Shown: positions 48,240-59,754, numbered from the stretch's first letter. The stretch: 64,000 nt of DNA from Fistularia commersonii (GCA_037954325.1 JBBMNZ010000014.1:16693956-16757955), one strand, 5' to 3'. Notes: a model not told the origin generated them from the sequence alone. Numbers and translations: made by a program.

Positions 48240-48416
48240 AACAAATATTAAATATGTGCAGGAGGGTAGGTCGATCAGTTGTTAACACTGTTGACTGTTT
48301 TCTGTTTTCAATCCATTGCCTGACTGGGCCTTTCTGTGTTGAGGCTTCATACTCTCCATATGTGTGCATGGGTATTCTCCAGGTTCTCCATCTTCTTCCC
48401 ACAGTCCAAACAGTGG
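48240..48416 (+). mobile_element. tRNA-SINE-like repeat fragment
   Basis: Degenerate head (GTAGGTCGATCAGTTGTTAA), then the family body: TGGGCCTTTCTGTGTTGAGG, CATGGGTATTCTCCAGGTTC and TCTTCCCACAGTCCAAA. It ends abruptly at the (TA)n array. Confidence 0.6.
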
Positions 48417-48456
48417 AATATATATATATATATATGTATATATATGTATATATATG

Positions 48457-48521
<65 letters not shown>
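48417..48521. repeat. (TA)n microsatellite
   Basis: About 100 bp of TA with a few TATATGTATG interruptions in the first half and pure TA in the second. It lies at the junction of a SINE fragment and a Rex3 fragment. Confidence 0.98.
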
Positions 48522-48523
<2 letters not shown>

Positions 48524-48529
48524 TCCGTG

Positions 48530-49256
48530 AGTCTGCAGTGATGCAGACTCTGTACCGGTCTGTCGTGGTGAAGAAGGAGCCGAGCCAGAAGGTGAATCTC
48601 TCACTTTACCGGTTGAACTATGTGCCTGCCCTTATCTATGGTCACGAGCTAAGGGTAGTGACCGAAAGAACAAGATCACGGATACAAGTGGCTGAAATTA
48701 GTTTTCTCTGCAGGGTGGCTGAACTCTGCCTAAGAGATAGGGTGAGAGGTCCAGCCATCTGGGAGGAGCTCAGAGTAGAGTTGCTGCTCCTTCACATAGA
48801 GGCGTCAGATGAGGTGGCTCAGGCATCTGGTCAGGATGCTCTCTGGATGCTTCACGGGGGATGTATTCCGGGCACGTTCGTCTAGGAGATGTGCCCCCAT
48901 GTGGCACCGTTCATGTCGGATTTCGTGTTTGTGTCCTCTTTTTTACATTACGTGTACAACGTTCCCTCTAAACTGCGTAGTTGCGCAATCACGCAATGGT
49001 CTGGCATTCACAGCGTACAGCGAAAAAAACCCACACAGACCCAAAAATCGACATGTACGTAAGAGCCGCATGTGGAAGAGGAGGCCACAGGTAAGACTCA
49101 GGACAGGCTGGAGAGACTATGTCTCTTGGCTGGCCTGAGAATGTCCTGGGATCCCCCAGAAGAGCTGGATCATGTGGCTGGGGAGAGGGAAGACTGGGCC
49201 TCTGCTCTGGCTGCTGCAACCGCAACCCAACTGGATAAGCAGCGGAAGATGGATGG
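48530..49256 (+). mobile_element. Rex3/RTE-type retrotransposon, 3' fragment
   Basis: The plus-strand frame reads VMQTLYRSVVVKKEPSQKV, YVPALIYGHELRVVTERTRS and IQVAEISFLCRVAELCLRDR, which is the region after RT in Rex3 and matches the 3' part of the 42.6-44.9 kb copy. It ends with the typical AGCGGAAGATGGATGGATGA at 49240-49259. An insertion of about 165 bp interrupts it at about 48893-49068. The 5' part is missing, the usual LINE truncation. Confidence 0.88.
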
Positions 49257-49394
49257 ATGAATACACATATAGTATTACAAAGCTGCAAATAGGAACACTA
49301 AAAGAAGCAGCAAAATCACCTCCTAATTATCAAGGTACAACCTAACTCAACAAACCCAAACTGACACAAATGTCCTAATCGCGATTATTCACTT

Positions 49395-50480
49395 GGTTCT
49401 GAAATTTCCTTTTTTTCGCGTGAACTTGAATGTGACAGGGGTTAGTTCCTCTTGCTTACTGTTAAGTGATGCGCTGAAAACATGACGTCGTAGGCCGCGA
49501 TGCACTTGCAACAGAGCCGAGAGAGAAGCGGCGTTTTCATAGTGTTGTGCCATCTCCCACTTAAGAGGGTACAACCTGACTGAAAAAGCCCAAGATTTCA
49601 TATCCCTATAGGTATTTTACTCCCCATTTCTTTTTGCCATGATTATTTAGTCTAGGTTTTAGATTTACTATTTTTTGGCGTGAGCCTGAATGTGACAGTA
49701 GGTAGGTGCTGTGAAAACATGGCGCCAAAACATGGCGCCAAATGCTACGTTTGTCACTGAGCCAAGAGATGAGCGGGGTTGCCGTTGCCTTATGTTGAGT
49801 CAAAACTTATGGGTTGTCCCGTTCGAAGCAGAATTCCGCATCTTTGTCAGAGGTCACACTAATTTGCTACTGGGATGCCGCAACCTGTCAGCTTTCACGA
49901 TTCCGCCCACCTGTTGTACTTGAGCGATAAGACGTCAAAGATCCACATTTATGTGACGTGGAACAAAATCCGGAAACGACACGTTCGACCGCACATCCTT
50001 TGTGAAAACAGTATCACAAAATGTCGGCCCGGCGACAAAAACCTCATACCCCACAGTCATGGTAAGTTTTTTATTCTTATTTTTCTGATTGGCCTTAGTT
50101 ACTCCACCGTTATGATTCGGTTAGCCCAAATTTCGATGAGAAAGCCGGAGTGTTTCTTGTCCGCCTCTCAGTTTAAATTCCGGCAGTCGTTACATCGCTC
50201 GGGTTTACTTAATTTTGAACACATGCACTTTTCGGCATTTATCGAGGTTTGGAATATCGAGGAATTCGTCACTGGAGTTCGAATGTGTCTTGTGCGGTTG
50301 CCCAGAAGGTGACTGCTCATTGGTTGACGCACAAGACATGGCGGTGGTTCCGGACGGGTCTCCGAATCCGCGCTCATCCGTGTCCCCCCCGGGCCCTTTG
50401 TGTGATTACAGATAAAACACGGTGGTGTTCTATATGGCTGCGTTTCTACACTGCTGCAGGTGATAGCGACCTAAATTTGA
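49395..50480. other. CpG-rich stretch with internal repeat and possible exon
   Basis: CpG is unusually frequent here compared with the rest of the window (for example CCGGCGACAAAA, GTTCGACCGCACATCC, TTCGGCATTTATCGAGG). Two related ~150-bp units lie in tandem at about 49400-49556 and 49655-49800, sharing GCGTGA.CCTGAATGTGACAG, GTGAAAACATG and GAGCC.AGAGA blocks. An ATG at 50021 opens MSARRQKPHTPQS and meets CATG|GTAAGT at 50061/50062. I do not recognise a gene. It could be an unmethylated promoter region, a recent insertion, or an unknown element. Confidence 0.4.
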
Positions 50481-50519
50481 AGCGCCTCAAGGCACGGCAG
50501 CAGCTTACTGTATCTGGTC

Positions 50520-50565
50520 GGGGGAGGAGGAGGAGAAGGGTAGTGGTGGTGGTGGTGGTGGTGCT
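50520..50565. repeat. (GGA)n-(GGT)n trinucleotide repeat
   Basis: Four GGA units, a short gap and seven TGG units. Confidence 0.9.
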
Positions 50566-50599
50566 TCAACTTAAAGCTTTGTTATTATTACTTGCTAGC

Positions 50600-50695
50600 A
50601 AATACTGATTATCTGCAAAATACTGATTAACAACAATTTCCTTCGGGATTAATAAAGTTGTTCTCATCTTATCTTACCTTATCTCCCTGATAAGA
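50600..50695 (+). mobile_element. 3' terminus of a non-LTR retrotransposon
   Basis: TTTCCTTCGGGATTAATAAA followed by GTTGTTCTCATCTTATCTTA is the kind of 3' end (GGGATTAATAAAGT plus short TCTTA repeats) found on fish CR1/Rex1-like LINEs. No coding sequence remains next to it. Confidence 0.5.
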
Positions 50696-51052
50696 CATCC
50701 ATGTATAAATAGACAGCAGACAACAGCAACAACGTCAGGGATAGCAATGGGCAACCTCAAAGAACAGTTAGGGCAAAAAATACACAACCAGAACTAAACG
50801 ACAATATAAATAGAGTGACAAAAATAAATAGCAATTAATAAAACAAACAAATGTAGGCAGGACGTGTGCGGGCTGGGACAAACAAGGATAAGAGAAACAG
50901 CAGAGTTAGTGCATGACAAATGAATGGGTGGGGTAGTGAGTGTGGTAGGGTAGTTAAGTTGTGGAAGCAGCACAGATGCACTCAGGTGACTGGTTAGAAT
51001 TGTGTGCCATCCAGACTACTTTTCAACAGTCTGATGGCCATGGGCACATATA

Positions 51053-51125
<73 letters not shown>

Positions 51126-51140
51126 TCTCTCTCTCTCTCT
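51053..51140. repeat. (GT)n-(CT)n microsatellite
   Basis: About 35 GT units followed by about 8 CT units. Confidence 0.97.
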
Positions 51141-51270
51141 GTCTGTCCGCGCGACACGCACAGACTAAGTCAAATACAAACATGCATTAATAAATTTTTC
51201 CCTTCAACAGCTTAAATCAAGGGTTCCACCAGGAAATCATCTTCCTCCACTGACTTTATTCTCTGTAGCT

Positions 51271-52789
51271 CAGGGGAGGGCACACTTTGGTTCAGGGGCC
51301 ATGTTGACTTTTAGAATTTGACAGATGGGCCAGGTCAGCATAAGATGCAATATATATAAAAAAACATGTTAGGAGTATGTATCAAACACAAACTGAAAAG
51401 AGCATTCATGTGTGTCAGTATGTCCACAGTAAAGGCTGAATCACAAAAACAAACTGTCATTCAGTTCAGGAAAATTGTTAATGTTCTTAAGTAGCTCCAA
51501 ACATGTAAATAATCTCCTGTTTGAGCTCCCTAACTCGTTGACATGCTCTCCCCAAACTTAACCAGCGGACATTAGACTGGTAAAGCACATCCCTTTGATA
51601 AGCATCGATCTCTTCAAGAAAATTAATAAACTGAGGATGGTGAAGTCCCCTCGCTTGAGTAAAGTTAACAAGTTTCACAACTGGTTTCACTTAGTGGTCC
51701 AGGTGCAACACAGATTTAGAATTGCTTCCTGGTTAATTATGCAGAGTAGGAAAATTACCTCCTGCTCAGGGTTGTCCTCTTTCACACTGTCCTGGATTCT
51801 TTTGAGCAGCCTGACTTTTTTTCACAATCAGATTTGGATATCCATCTGTGTTAACGTTGGCGAGCGCAGTCCAAGGTAGCTTGTGCCTCTTTATTACCGC
51901 TGACACACTGTTACATAAATCCTCTCTCTGAGCTTTTCTTTTTGGGCATTCCATAGCCAAAAATGCAGTTATCTCTGAAATGTTATTAATCTCTCTGATT
52001 ATAATTAAAATCTGAGCGGTGTCCTATATGTCATTGCTTTTGTCCAGTGCCAAAGGATATTATTTAAATGACCCCGCTTTTTTGTTTGGCTTGCTTGTTA
52101 AGTGTTCGTCATTTACTTCAACACAGTGGGTCACTGATAAGCTAATTTTTTCAAATTTGTTCTTGCTCTCAGGACATAAAATACTTGGTGTCTCTACGAT
52201 GCCCTCTTTGAGAAACTCCCCTTTGGTGAAAGGCTTGTTGGCTTTTGCTAATTTGAATGCCAGTAAATAACTTGTCTTCGTGGTTGATTCTTGGATGGAC
52301 GTTGTTTGGATAAAGGTGTTTTCTGAGCTGTGGTAGCCTTCCGCTCTTGCATTGACAGGTTGTTGGCGTTATTAGCATGCTAGGTGGAAAAGTGACGGCT
52401 GATGTTGTATTCCTTTAAAATTGCAATAGTTTCTTAGCAAATAAGACATACAGTCTTTGACCAAACGTGTGTAAAAAAGTATTTAGGTGTCTGTTCCTTA
52501 TTAAACACTTGGCACTCATCGTCGACTTTTCTTTTCTTTGACATTGCTGCAAATGGGTTCTGAGCAGTAGAACACTGATAACAGGAAGTTGCTGGGGCTC
52601 TGCAAAATCAGGTCTCTGCACCTAATGCGCCACCTGGTGGTAAAATGCCTGTCATTACAAATCAAAATCAAATGAATGTAATCATTCAATCATTCACATC
52701 AAGTATGAAGTATGTACCAATCTTTGGTGGGCTGGATTAAAAAAACAATGGGCCGGATGTGGCCTACGGGTCAGGTTTGCCCACCCCTG
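51271..52789 (-). mobile_element. TIR-bounded hAT transposon with decayed BED-type transposase
   Basis: The ends are inverted repeats of hAT type: CAGGGGAGGGCACAC at 51271 and, on the opposite strand at 52789, CAGGGGTGGGCAAAC. Between them the minus strand encodes a transposase starting at 52544 (MSKKRKVDDECQVFNKE), with a zinc-finger-like CLIC and SRHFS. Next comes SSAVIKRHKLPW-like sequence (about 51890) and VVKLVNFTQARGL, HPQFINFLEEIDAYQRDVLY and NVRWLSLG (about 51690-51540). These resemble the hAT/Charlie-derived transposase domain also found in vertebrate GTF2IRD2-like proteins. Stops (one right after CLIC), frameshifts and a missing C-terminus make it inactive. No clear 8-bp target duplication is seen. 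Confidence 0.85.
51490..52544 (-). pseudogene. hAT (Charlie/GTF2IRD2-like) transposase pseudogene
   Basis: About 1.05 kb of coding remnant against roughly 1.8 kb for intact relatives. The N-terminal BED-like zinc finger, the linker and the first part of the RNase H-like fold with the V-R-W-L-S motif are readable. The C-terminal dimerisation region is absent. It ends near 51490, just inside the left TIR. Confidence 0.8.
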
Positions 52790-54725
52790 CTTTTCTATCA
52801 CACCAACTTATTTCATGTCCTCTTCACTGCATCTATAAATCTCCTATTCAGTCTTCCCCTGGGCCTCATGCCTGGCCGTTCCAGAGGAATCTAACTAATA
52901 CATGGTTTTGCGTTGATGTGGTGCTTTGAGCTAGAAGTGCTTCAGTGACATGAAAACACCTTCTTGCAGAATGTGCAAACTACTTTGTCAATTGATTGTC
53001 CTGTCTTTGTTTTTTTGGACTCAAATGTAGCATCCAGAAACCCCGTAGGTCATTAAGAGTACTCCATCTTGATCAAGACAATCTTTCCACCAGATAGTGT
53101 TGGAACATCAATTCGTGCTAGTGATTGGAATGTTTTTTGATTTGATTCATTGTGTGCTGTGCATGTGTTATTTGCACTATAACCAATTAATCATACAAAT
53201 TGATTAATCTGGCTGAACACATCAATTTAGACAGCCCTATTGTTACTATATTGAGTTGGACTTTCTAGGTGATAAGAATTTTTAAATTTAATTTTCATTT
53301 TTTGGAAGAAATTCTTAATTAAGTTTTGAGGCAATTTCTTGTGGGCGTCATAAAAAAGAAAATCTTCAAAGGCAATTGCCCACTCACACTTTTCAAAACA
53401 TCAAAACATGTATGAGGTGAGCTGTGAAAATGGCACGTTTGCAAAGATGTTAAAACAAACCAAGTATTTGATGTATTCATGATCGATTATGACAGTCGGA
53501 CAATGTTTATGAACAGTGCGTGTGTGTGTGTGTGAATTCGAGTGTTCTTGTGACTCCAGGCTGGTCAGGCTGACTCACGCTAGGGCTGCACCATTGTCCT
53601 CGCACCCTTACCGTGTCCTGATGGAGCTCACTGTCAAACTGATCCCAGCTGCTCCCTGGAACTGTGGTCCCATCGTTGAAGAGATGTTTCAAATTGGACT
53701 GGAGCTGTTGCTGACTATATCAAATCTTCTCACATTTTTAGGAGAACAAAGAATAACCAGGGTTGATACACTTCCTTATATGCCATATCATCTTATTCAG
53801 CTGTATTTTTTTCATATTTAGGTCGATATCTAATCCAGTATAGAAATTTCAGCGGTAGAAAGTGGCATGTTTCATACCTTTGCGTTAGTTTTATGATACT
53901 ATTGTGGTTATTTTCTCATAACCTGACTTTAGTATTTTTTTTCACAAATCATTTTCCGATGATGTTTTGGAAAAATATTTTTCTTTAAGTAAAAAAGAAT
54001 TAAAGGTTTTTCCTGGTCAGTTCTTGAGGGTTTATGTGTAATTATCATACTCAACAGTTAACAAACTTGTTTTCTTTGTGTGGGCATATCTGTACAGTGT
54101 TCTTGAGTGTCAAGAAAGGTGCCTTCAACCCAATTGCATTATTAGTTTTATTATTATTATTATTATTATTTTTATTAAATGGTAGACTCATCACAACCTC
54201 AATCAATTCATGGGTTTTCAGACATTTTGAATAAGCCCAATTTATTGATGAGGAAACAAGTTACAAAACAAATATGAAATTAACCTGTTAATAGAATAAA
54301 AAAAATCAAATCAAGTATGTATATCAAGTAGATCAAGCGTAAGAATGGTAAATGCAACTCCATGGTGCCCCGCCTGGCGGGCCTCATTCCATTTCACTCC
54401 ACAAATCTCTGGTCCTGGATTAGAGTTTCTAGGGGATTTAGGATCTGCTAGTCCGACACATGCTGCACAGTTTGTGTCATCTCTCTGGAGAAGCCAGTAG
54501 TTCTGTCCTCAGTGACCCACTGCTAGAAGAAAGACGTTTCAAAGGGATGGCAATGTTGACTTTCTGTAAAAGAAAGTGATATTGAAAGAACAAGGGTCCA
54601 GGATTATTGAGTTTGGAGAGTGAGAGGAATTGTCTTCATAACGCCGTCCTTCAATTGAAGCTGATGCAGGATTAGCTACACCTTCAGCTGAGGTAGTTTT
54701 GTTTTGGTGATCCAAGTTATTCCAG
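52790..54725. other. Upstream region of plch2 coding exon 1
   Basis: No exon was recognised. It contains an (ATT)n repeat at 54146-54173. Just before the exon 1 ATG the sequence TTTTGTTTTGGTGATCC...TTATTCCAG could act as a splice acceptor, so exon 1 may be preceded by non-coding exons. No convincing TATA box or CpG island is visible next to exon 1. Confidence 0.4.
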
Positions 54726-54966
54726 ATGAGCTCCCGCAAGAAAGGCGGCCTCTTTTCCATTGGTCCCATGTCCTCGGTTCTGATGAGCTCGGCCACTGGG
54801 GACCTGCCAGGGCCCCCTGCCAAAGGTGCCTTCTCTTCCGAGGGGCATGAGGACAAGGAGAAATATGGCAGCAAAGAGCAGCTGACTCCCTCCCTCGTCG
54901 TGGAGGAGTACTTCTGGATCGGCAGCAGCATCGTGGCCTTTTCAAAGTGGAGGCTTGGATATGTCG
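54726..54966 (+). CDS. plch2: plch2 coding exon 1 (phospholipase C eta-2, N-terminus)
   Basis: Encodes 80 codons plus one base. The start is the ATG at 54726, the first after an in-frame TGA at 54708. The N-terminal half (MSSRKKGGLFSIGPMSS onward) is polar and low in conservation. The last part, VVEEYFWIGSSIVAFSKWRLG, parallels the N-terminal extension of mammalian PLCH2 (remembered as LLWVGGSVV...W-Q-L-G just before V-E-R-C). The donor is GTCG|GTGAGC at 54966/54967, phase 1, which matches the acceptor at 61595. PLC eta enzymes are calcium-sensitive, cleave PIP2 into IP3 and diacylglycerol at membranes and are enriched in neurons. This exon lies before the PH domain. An acceptor-like TTATTCCAG abuts the ATG, so this may be the second transcribed exon. 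Confidence 0.85.
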
Positions 54967-56844
54967 GTGAGCGGCTGTAAAACTCCTGTCACAGAGTACT
55001 GCTGTGCCAAATCCTCTCAGATTTCCCCACAGATGGGTGGGAGCTTGTATCTTACTGAGATTTAGTTAATTTTTTGAAAAGTACTATACACTATATAACA
55101 GTCAATTTCCTTTTTCCCCCTTTTTGGGGGGAAAATTCTATAGCTTTCATAGAAATATGAACTCTGAATTGTTTTCTCCACAATACCAGCATATCTGAAT
55201 ATGTTCTTGACATCAGCAATGTGCAAAAGGGGAGCTTTAAACCAATTAAAATAAAATGATAAATTACCCCAAATTGACCTTTTGAAGCTTTGAGAGATTA
55301 AAAGGGAAATATTTTGTACTGACAAGAGTATTAGGACTAGGAACAGGAAGAAGAGGGAAAAGTACAATGATATCAATTATATATTTAAGGGTCAGAGCAC
55401 TGATATTTTGTCAGCTGTTTTTCGCTGCTAAAGCATGACTCATTATCCTTTAGACCACCCATTAATTCATGTTCCGTATTTTTATACAATTACCTCTAGA
55501 TGTTTTTGTCAGCATTGTGATCAAGTCTTTCCTCTGGGTGGAACTGCTCATGATAAGGCTCTTGGTTTGTCATCAGATTGAGTTGTGATTTGTGGAAAGA
55601 GATTCACCTGTTGTTGCACAAGGCTGTGTGGATATGCGCGTGCCTGTTTGTTTGTGTGTGCATGCTCGTTTGTTTGTGTGTATGCGTGCATGTTTTGCTG
55701 CAGCATATGGCCTCTAGACAATCCCTCCTGCTTAACCTGTTGCCCTCATGGCCCATACTCTGAATCAGTCTTGAGTCACGTCACTGCTGTGGTGCCTGGT
55801 ATCCGCCCCCTCACCTGTTTGATACCGTGCAGGTGGTCATCAAACACCAGCTGTTCCCGCAACAGTATTTACATGTTCACTTGTCACATTGAGTTTTTGG
55901 CATCTTTTTTTTACGTGAAAAATGAGACAGTTGTTTTCTGAAGTGCCAGTTACCTTTGCCCCGTATCGGCTTATTTTCCAAATCCTGAAAATGAGAAAGG
56001 AGTGACTTTAAAATCAGGAGTTTTGAATGGGAAAAAAATTACTTAACTGAGAAAGGGGTGGCCTACAAGGTGTTACATCCGTCCAAAAATCATACTGTCT
56101 GTTTTCAATGAATGATTACTCTGGATGGTAATGGAGCTGTTCACATATGGAGTTGGACAACCACTCACCCTTGTATAGGTTATAGTCTTCAGTTAACCAA
56201 TTAACTTGTGTTTTTTTGGTCTAAATAACAAAATGCCGAGAAAACATTTTATGTTCATCAAGAAATAACATGAAAATAACAAATACTAACCCAATTTGAC
56301 AGAGAAGTACTCAGAGGCAGTGACAATAAAGGAGATAAGGAATGAATTTCTTAGAAGTGTTCATAAAGAGGTATCAAACAATTTGAACTTAAGACTTAGG
56401 TACCCCCCCCCCCCCCCCACGCACACACACACCTTGACCCTGCAGTGTTGTATGTGTCACATTCACTAAATCTGAGCAATTGAACAGGCAGTGTGACACG
56501 CACATCAGACGATGTCAGCAGGTGGAGAAACTAGGACAGGCTTTATTTAGTTAATGGCTTGCCTCAATTAGAGCCACACATCATCCCGTGAACACTCTGT
56601 TCCACATCCACATCCAGGTGGTAACCATGGTTACCTTCACAAGTGGAATGTGCACGCCTTTCTGGCACTGCTCTCTCCCTGAATAGTTTAACCACAGCTT
56701 CGTCTCAGGACAACTTGTTTTTTTTTATACTTTTTATACTTTTTATACTGTCCTCAACCCTTCCCTCCCTTCTGCAGTCACTAATTTCCCTTTCACTACC
56801 ACATTTTTTTCTTGCTATTTACATGCCATTTTTTTGCATCTGAG

Positions 56845-56914
56845 TCCTAATTTCTCACTATTTCTCACTAATTTCTCACTGTAAGGGAATTAACTCACTA
56901 AGTTAATTCCCTTA
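56845..56914. repeat. Short tandem TTTCTCACTAA repeat followed by a perfect hairpin
   Basis: Three to four TTTCTCACTAA-like units (about 56849-56880) run into TAAGGGAATTAACT (56882-56895), a 5-nt loop, and its exact reverse complement (56901-56914). Confidence 0.9.
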
Positions 56915-56961
56915 AATTTTTCAAAATATTTTTTTTACATGCTTTTAGAAAAAAGCCTATA

Positions 56962-57507
56962 GAGGCCTATAATTTTCATCATAGGTACACTTAAACTATT
57001 AGAGACAAAATGTGAACATTTTTTAAAGAATTAATTTGCGAATTATAGTGGAAAATATGTATTTGGTCAAGCAAAAGAGCAAAAGTTAATCACAATACTT
57101 TCTTATATACCCTTTGTTGGCAATGACAGAGGTCCAACATTTTCTGTAAGTCTTCACAAGGTTTTCAAATACGATTGCTGCTATTTTGGCCCATTCCTCC
57201 ATGCAGATCTCTTAGTAAGGATGCTTTGGGGCTGTTGCTGTGCAACATGAATTTTCAATTCCCTCCAAGATTTTCTATGGGTTTGAGATCTGGATATTGG
57301 CGAGGCCACTCCAGGACCTTGAAATGCGAAGCCACTCCTTCGTTGCCTGGGCGGTGTGTTTGGGATCATTGTCATGCCGAAAGACCCAGCCTCGATTAAT
57401 CAAAAATCAAATAATGTGATTTTCCGTTTTTTTTTTTTTTTTTTTTCTTTTTTAAACATTCTGTCTTTCATAGTTGAAGTGTACCTATGATGAAAATGAC
57501 AGGCCTC
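56962..57507 (-). mobile_element. Tc1/mariner transposon, internal deletion derivative
   Basis: Inverted repeats of about 55 bp bound the element: GAGGCCTATAATTTTCATCA at 56962 and, on the other strand from 57507, GAGGCCTGTCATTTTCATCA, continuing TAGGTACACTT. TA dinucleotides flank both ends (56960-56961 and 57508-57509), the Tc1 target site. Inside, the minus strand at about 57400-57060 encodes the C-terminal third of a Tc1 transposase (DNDPKHT-like start, SWRELKIHVAQQQPQS, then ANKGYI-like sequence). The N-terminal DNA-binding part and most of the DDE domain are gone, so it is non-autonomous. Confidence 0.9.
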
Positions 57508-57513
57508 TATCAT

Positions 57514-59647
57514 CTTTTTAAGTGGGAGAACTTGCACAATTGAGAAGAACTTGCTCTATATTTAGCTCTCTATTTTCTGACACTGACAGAACGGTAGAGT
57601 GAATAATGTTTCCTGTATTTTTTAATTACTCCCCCACCCTGAAGCCCCAGCACCAACTGGACTGTCGGTTAATTGATGAGAGCGACCTCCTTTATCTGGG
57701 CTTCATCAGCCTTCCGCTGGCTGTGATTAACCTTTTCAGTGGATAGAAGTGGCTGACATTTCATCCCCTGTCCTGTGTGACCACATGTATCTCCTGCCTA
57801 CCATTGATAGGAAATATCTCAAACCCGGAGAGCACAGCAGGAGAACGTCCAACCAATGTCCCTGGGGCTCGTCAGATCCACTGCAGCGAACAAGCAAAAC
57901 CTTCCTCTTCCTGCCGCCTGGGAGGCAGAACATGAGCATGCTACGGGCTTGTTCCCTGCCTTCTCATCTGTGATTTCATTGTGTTCAAGGCAACAGCAAA
58001 TCAAGGGAGAAATGCCACAAATGCTGTTGTAATTAGTCACAAAAACAGATAAACATTAGTTAAAAGTCAGTAAGACGGGACCTAAAAGCAAAAAATCAAA
58101 AAATTCACCTGAAAGTCGGCCAGGAAATGGTCTCAGTTGGTACATGAATGGATCCTCCAGATTTCCTCACCATGGTGATCCATGTTTTTGGCACGCTGGT
58201 GTAGGTGATCTATCAGCTCTCCACAGTGTCTGTGTTGCGGGGGTCTGTCTGCTCAAAGTAAACAGAGTGTTGGCAGGAGCCAGTGACGGAAGAAGGTGCT
58301 AGGATTGGGTCATTGCATCGTCACTTATTGAACCCTCTAACGTGGTGCAAAACAGCTTTGTATGAGTTTTGTACCTTCTGCTTTTTTTTTCCTCATTCAG
58401 ATCGACAATTTTCAATGCTTCACAAATATACTTTTGTAATTCCTTGTATCGGCTGTTGAGGGCTAGAGGATGAAGTATTTGCTCAAGTGCATATATACAA
58501 ATGAGATTACAGTGACCATCTCAATGTAGCCAGTTGTTGTACTCTGTAAACAAGCTCTGCGTGCATATTTGTATTGATTACTAGCCTCAATTTGTAGAGA
58601 CTGCCTGCAGGCACTTCCATCCAAAAAAAGGGATCATTGTCCTTTCTGTCCTTGCCTGATGAGAAAGTAGAAGAGATCAAAGGTCAGGGAGCTTTGTTAC
58701 TGCAGTATTGCTGTAGAATTGTGGCATAATTATTGATTTAAGTTTGATTCTTTTTGACTTTGCCATTATGATTTTGAAGAGGCTTGTCAGAGGCTCAGTT
58801 AGCTATAGGAGGCATAATTGTTTAATTTGATCTTGAACTCTCATTTCAGCTCCAACACTTTTGTAATTCTCTAATTTGAGCAAGCTCTTGACAGGGTCAA
58901 ACTTTGTCTAGACTGTCACATAAAGAGCCCGCTTTCGAGTCACTAAGATTTTTGTTTCTCAACTTACAAACACTCTCAACTTTTTCCCACAAATATATCT
59001 CCTTAAATGTCAGTCAAGAGTTCTATCTTTATAACATTTGCAGACTCATACAGTGCCAGACAATGTACTTGCAAAAAACAAAAAATATGAAAATATAATC
59101 AATAACATCTTTCTGAAATTTGAGAATAGAGTGAGGTGGCCTGAAAATCGGCAACCTCTTTTTATATAGATCTTTTAGTCATTCATCAAAATTGGCAAGA
59201 AAATGCACAAAACACAGTGAGAAATGACCAAAGTAATTGGAAGGAAAATCTGCAAGCAAATGACATGCCAGTCATAGAAATGTATTGTCTGTTTTTTATT
59301 TTATTACTATCATTATTTTTGCTCTGAGCTTGAATATTCCTTTCTAGCACAACAAACTAAAATTATTTCTACATTTATTAAAAGATCTTTCAGTTAATAA
59401 AAAGCAGAACAAGTGAATTTTTTGCTAAATGGGACAGGATGTTAACACACCAGCAGAGCTGTTTTGTTGTAATTAGGCATTGATTGGCTGTGACCTCAAT
59501 ATAGACCCCCATCTCACATGCAGAGTAACGTTAATGTAGTTCACCCCCTCAAACCTCTAGTAAAGTGCAGACCTCCATGTTTGTCCGGTCAACAGCAAAA
59601 CACCAATGTCAGTATATTTTACTTCAGGCAGCCGTTCACGACTTTCA
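57514..59647. other. Intronic stretch without recognised features
   Basis: Part of plch2 intron 1. About 57620-58010 is free of simple repeats and may be conserved non-coding sequence, untested. Nothing else is visible. Confidence 0.4.
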
Positions 59648-59754
59648 CCATCCATCCATCCATCCATCCATCCATCCATCCATCCATCCATCCATCCATC
59701 CATCCATCCATCCATCCATCCATCCATCCATCCATCCATCCATCCATCCATCAT
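59648..59754. repeat. (ATCC)n tetranucleotide array
   Basis: About 26 uninterrupted CATC units. On the minus strand this is (GGAT)n and continues directly from the 3' end of a Rex3 copy whose terminus is GGATGGATG. Confidence 0.98.

Noticed and set aside
50021..50061. MSARRQKPHTPQS compared with the M-S-R-R-K-Q start of SALL/BCL11/FOG repressors
   Set aside because: Only a few positions agree and the downstream frames show no zinc-finger pattern of these families. Kept as an unidentified candidate exon without a name.
54539..54931. 130-codon minus-strand frame
   Set aside because: Antisense shadow of plch2 exon 1.
54708..54960. Splicing of the 32.6 or 32.9 kb candidate exons into coding exon 1 at 54726
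   Set aside because: Their phase 1 would read exon 1 in another frame and hit a TGA within it. Only the junction to exon 2 at 61595 keeps an open frame.
59648..59754. CRISPR-like regular repeat
   Set aside because: A 4-bp tandem microsatellite without spacers, in a eukaryotic genome.
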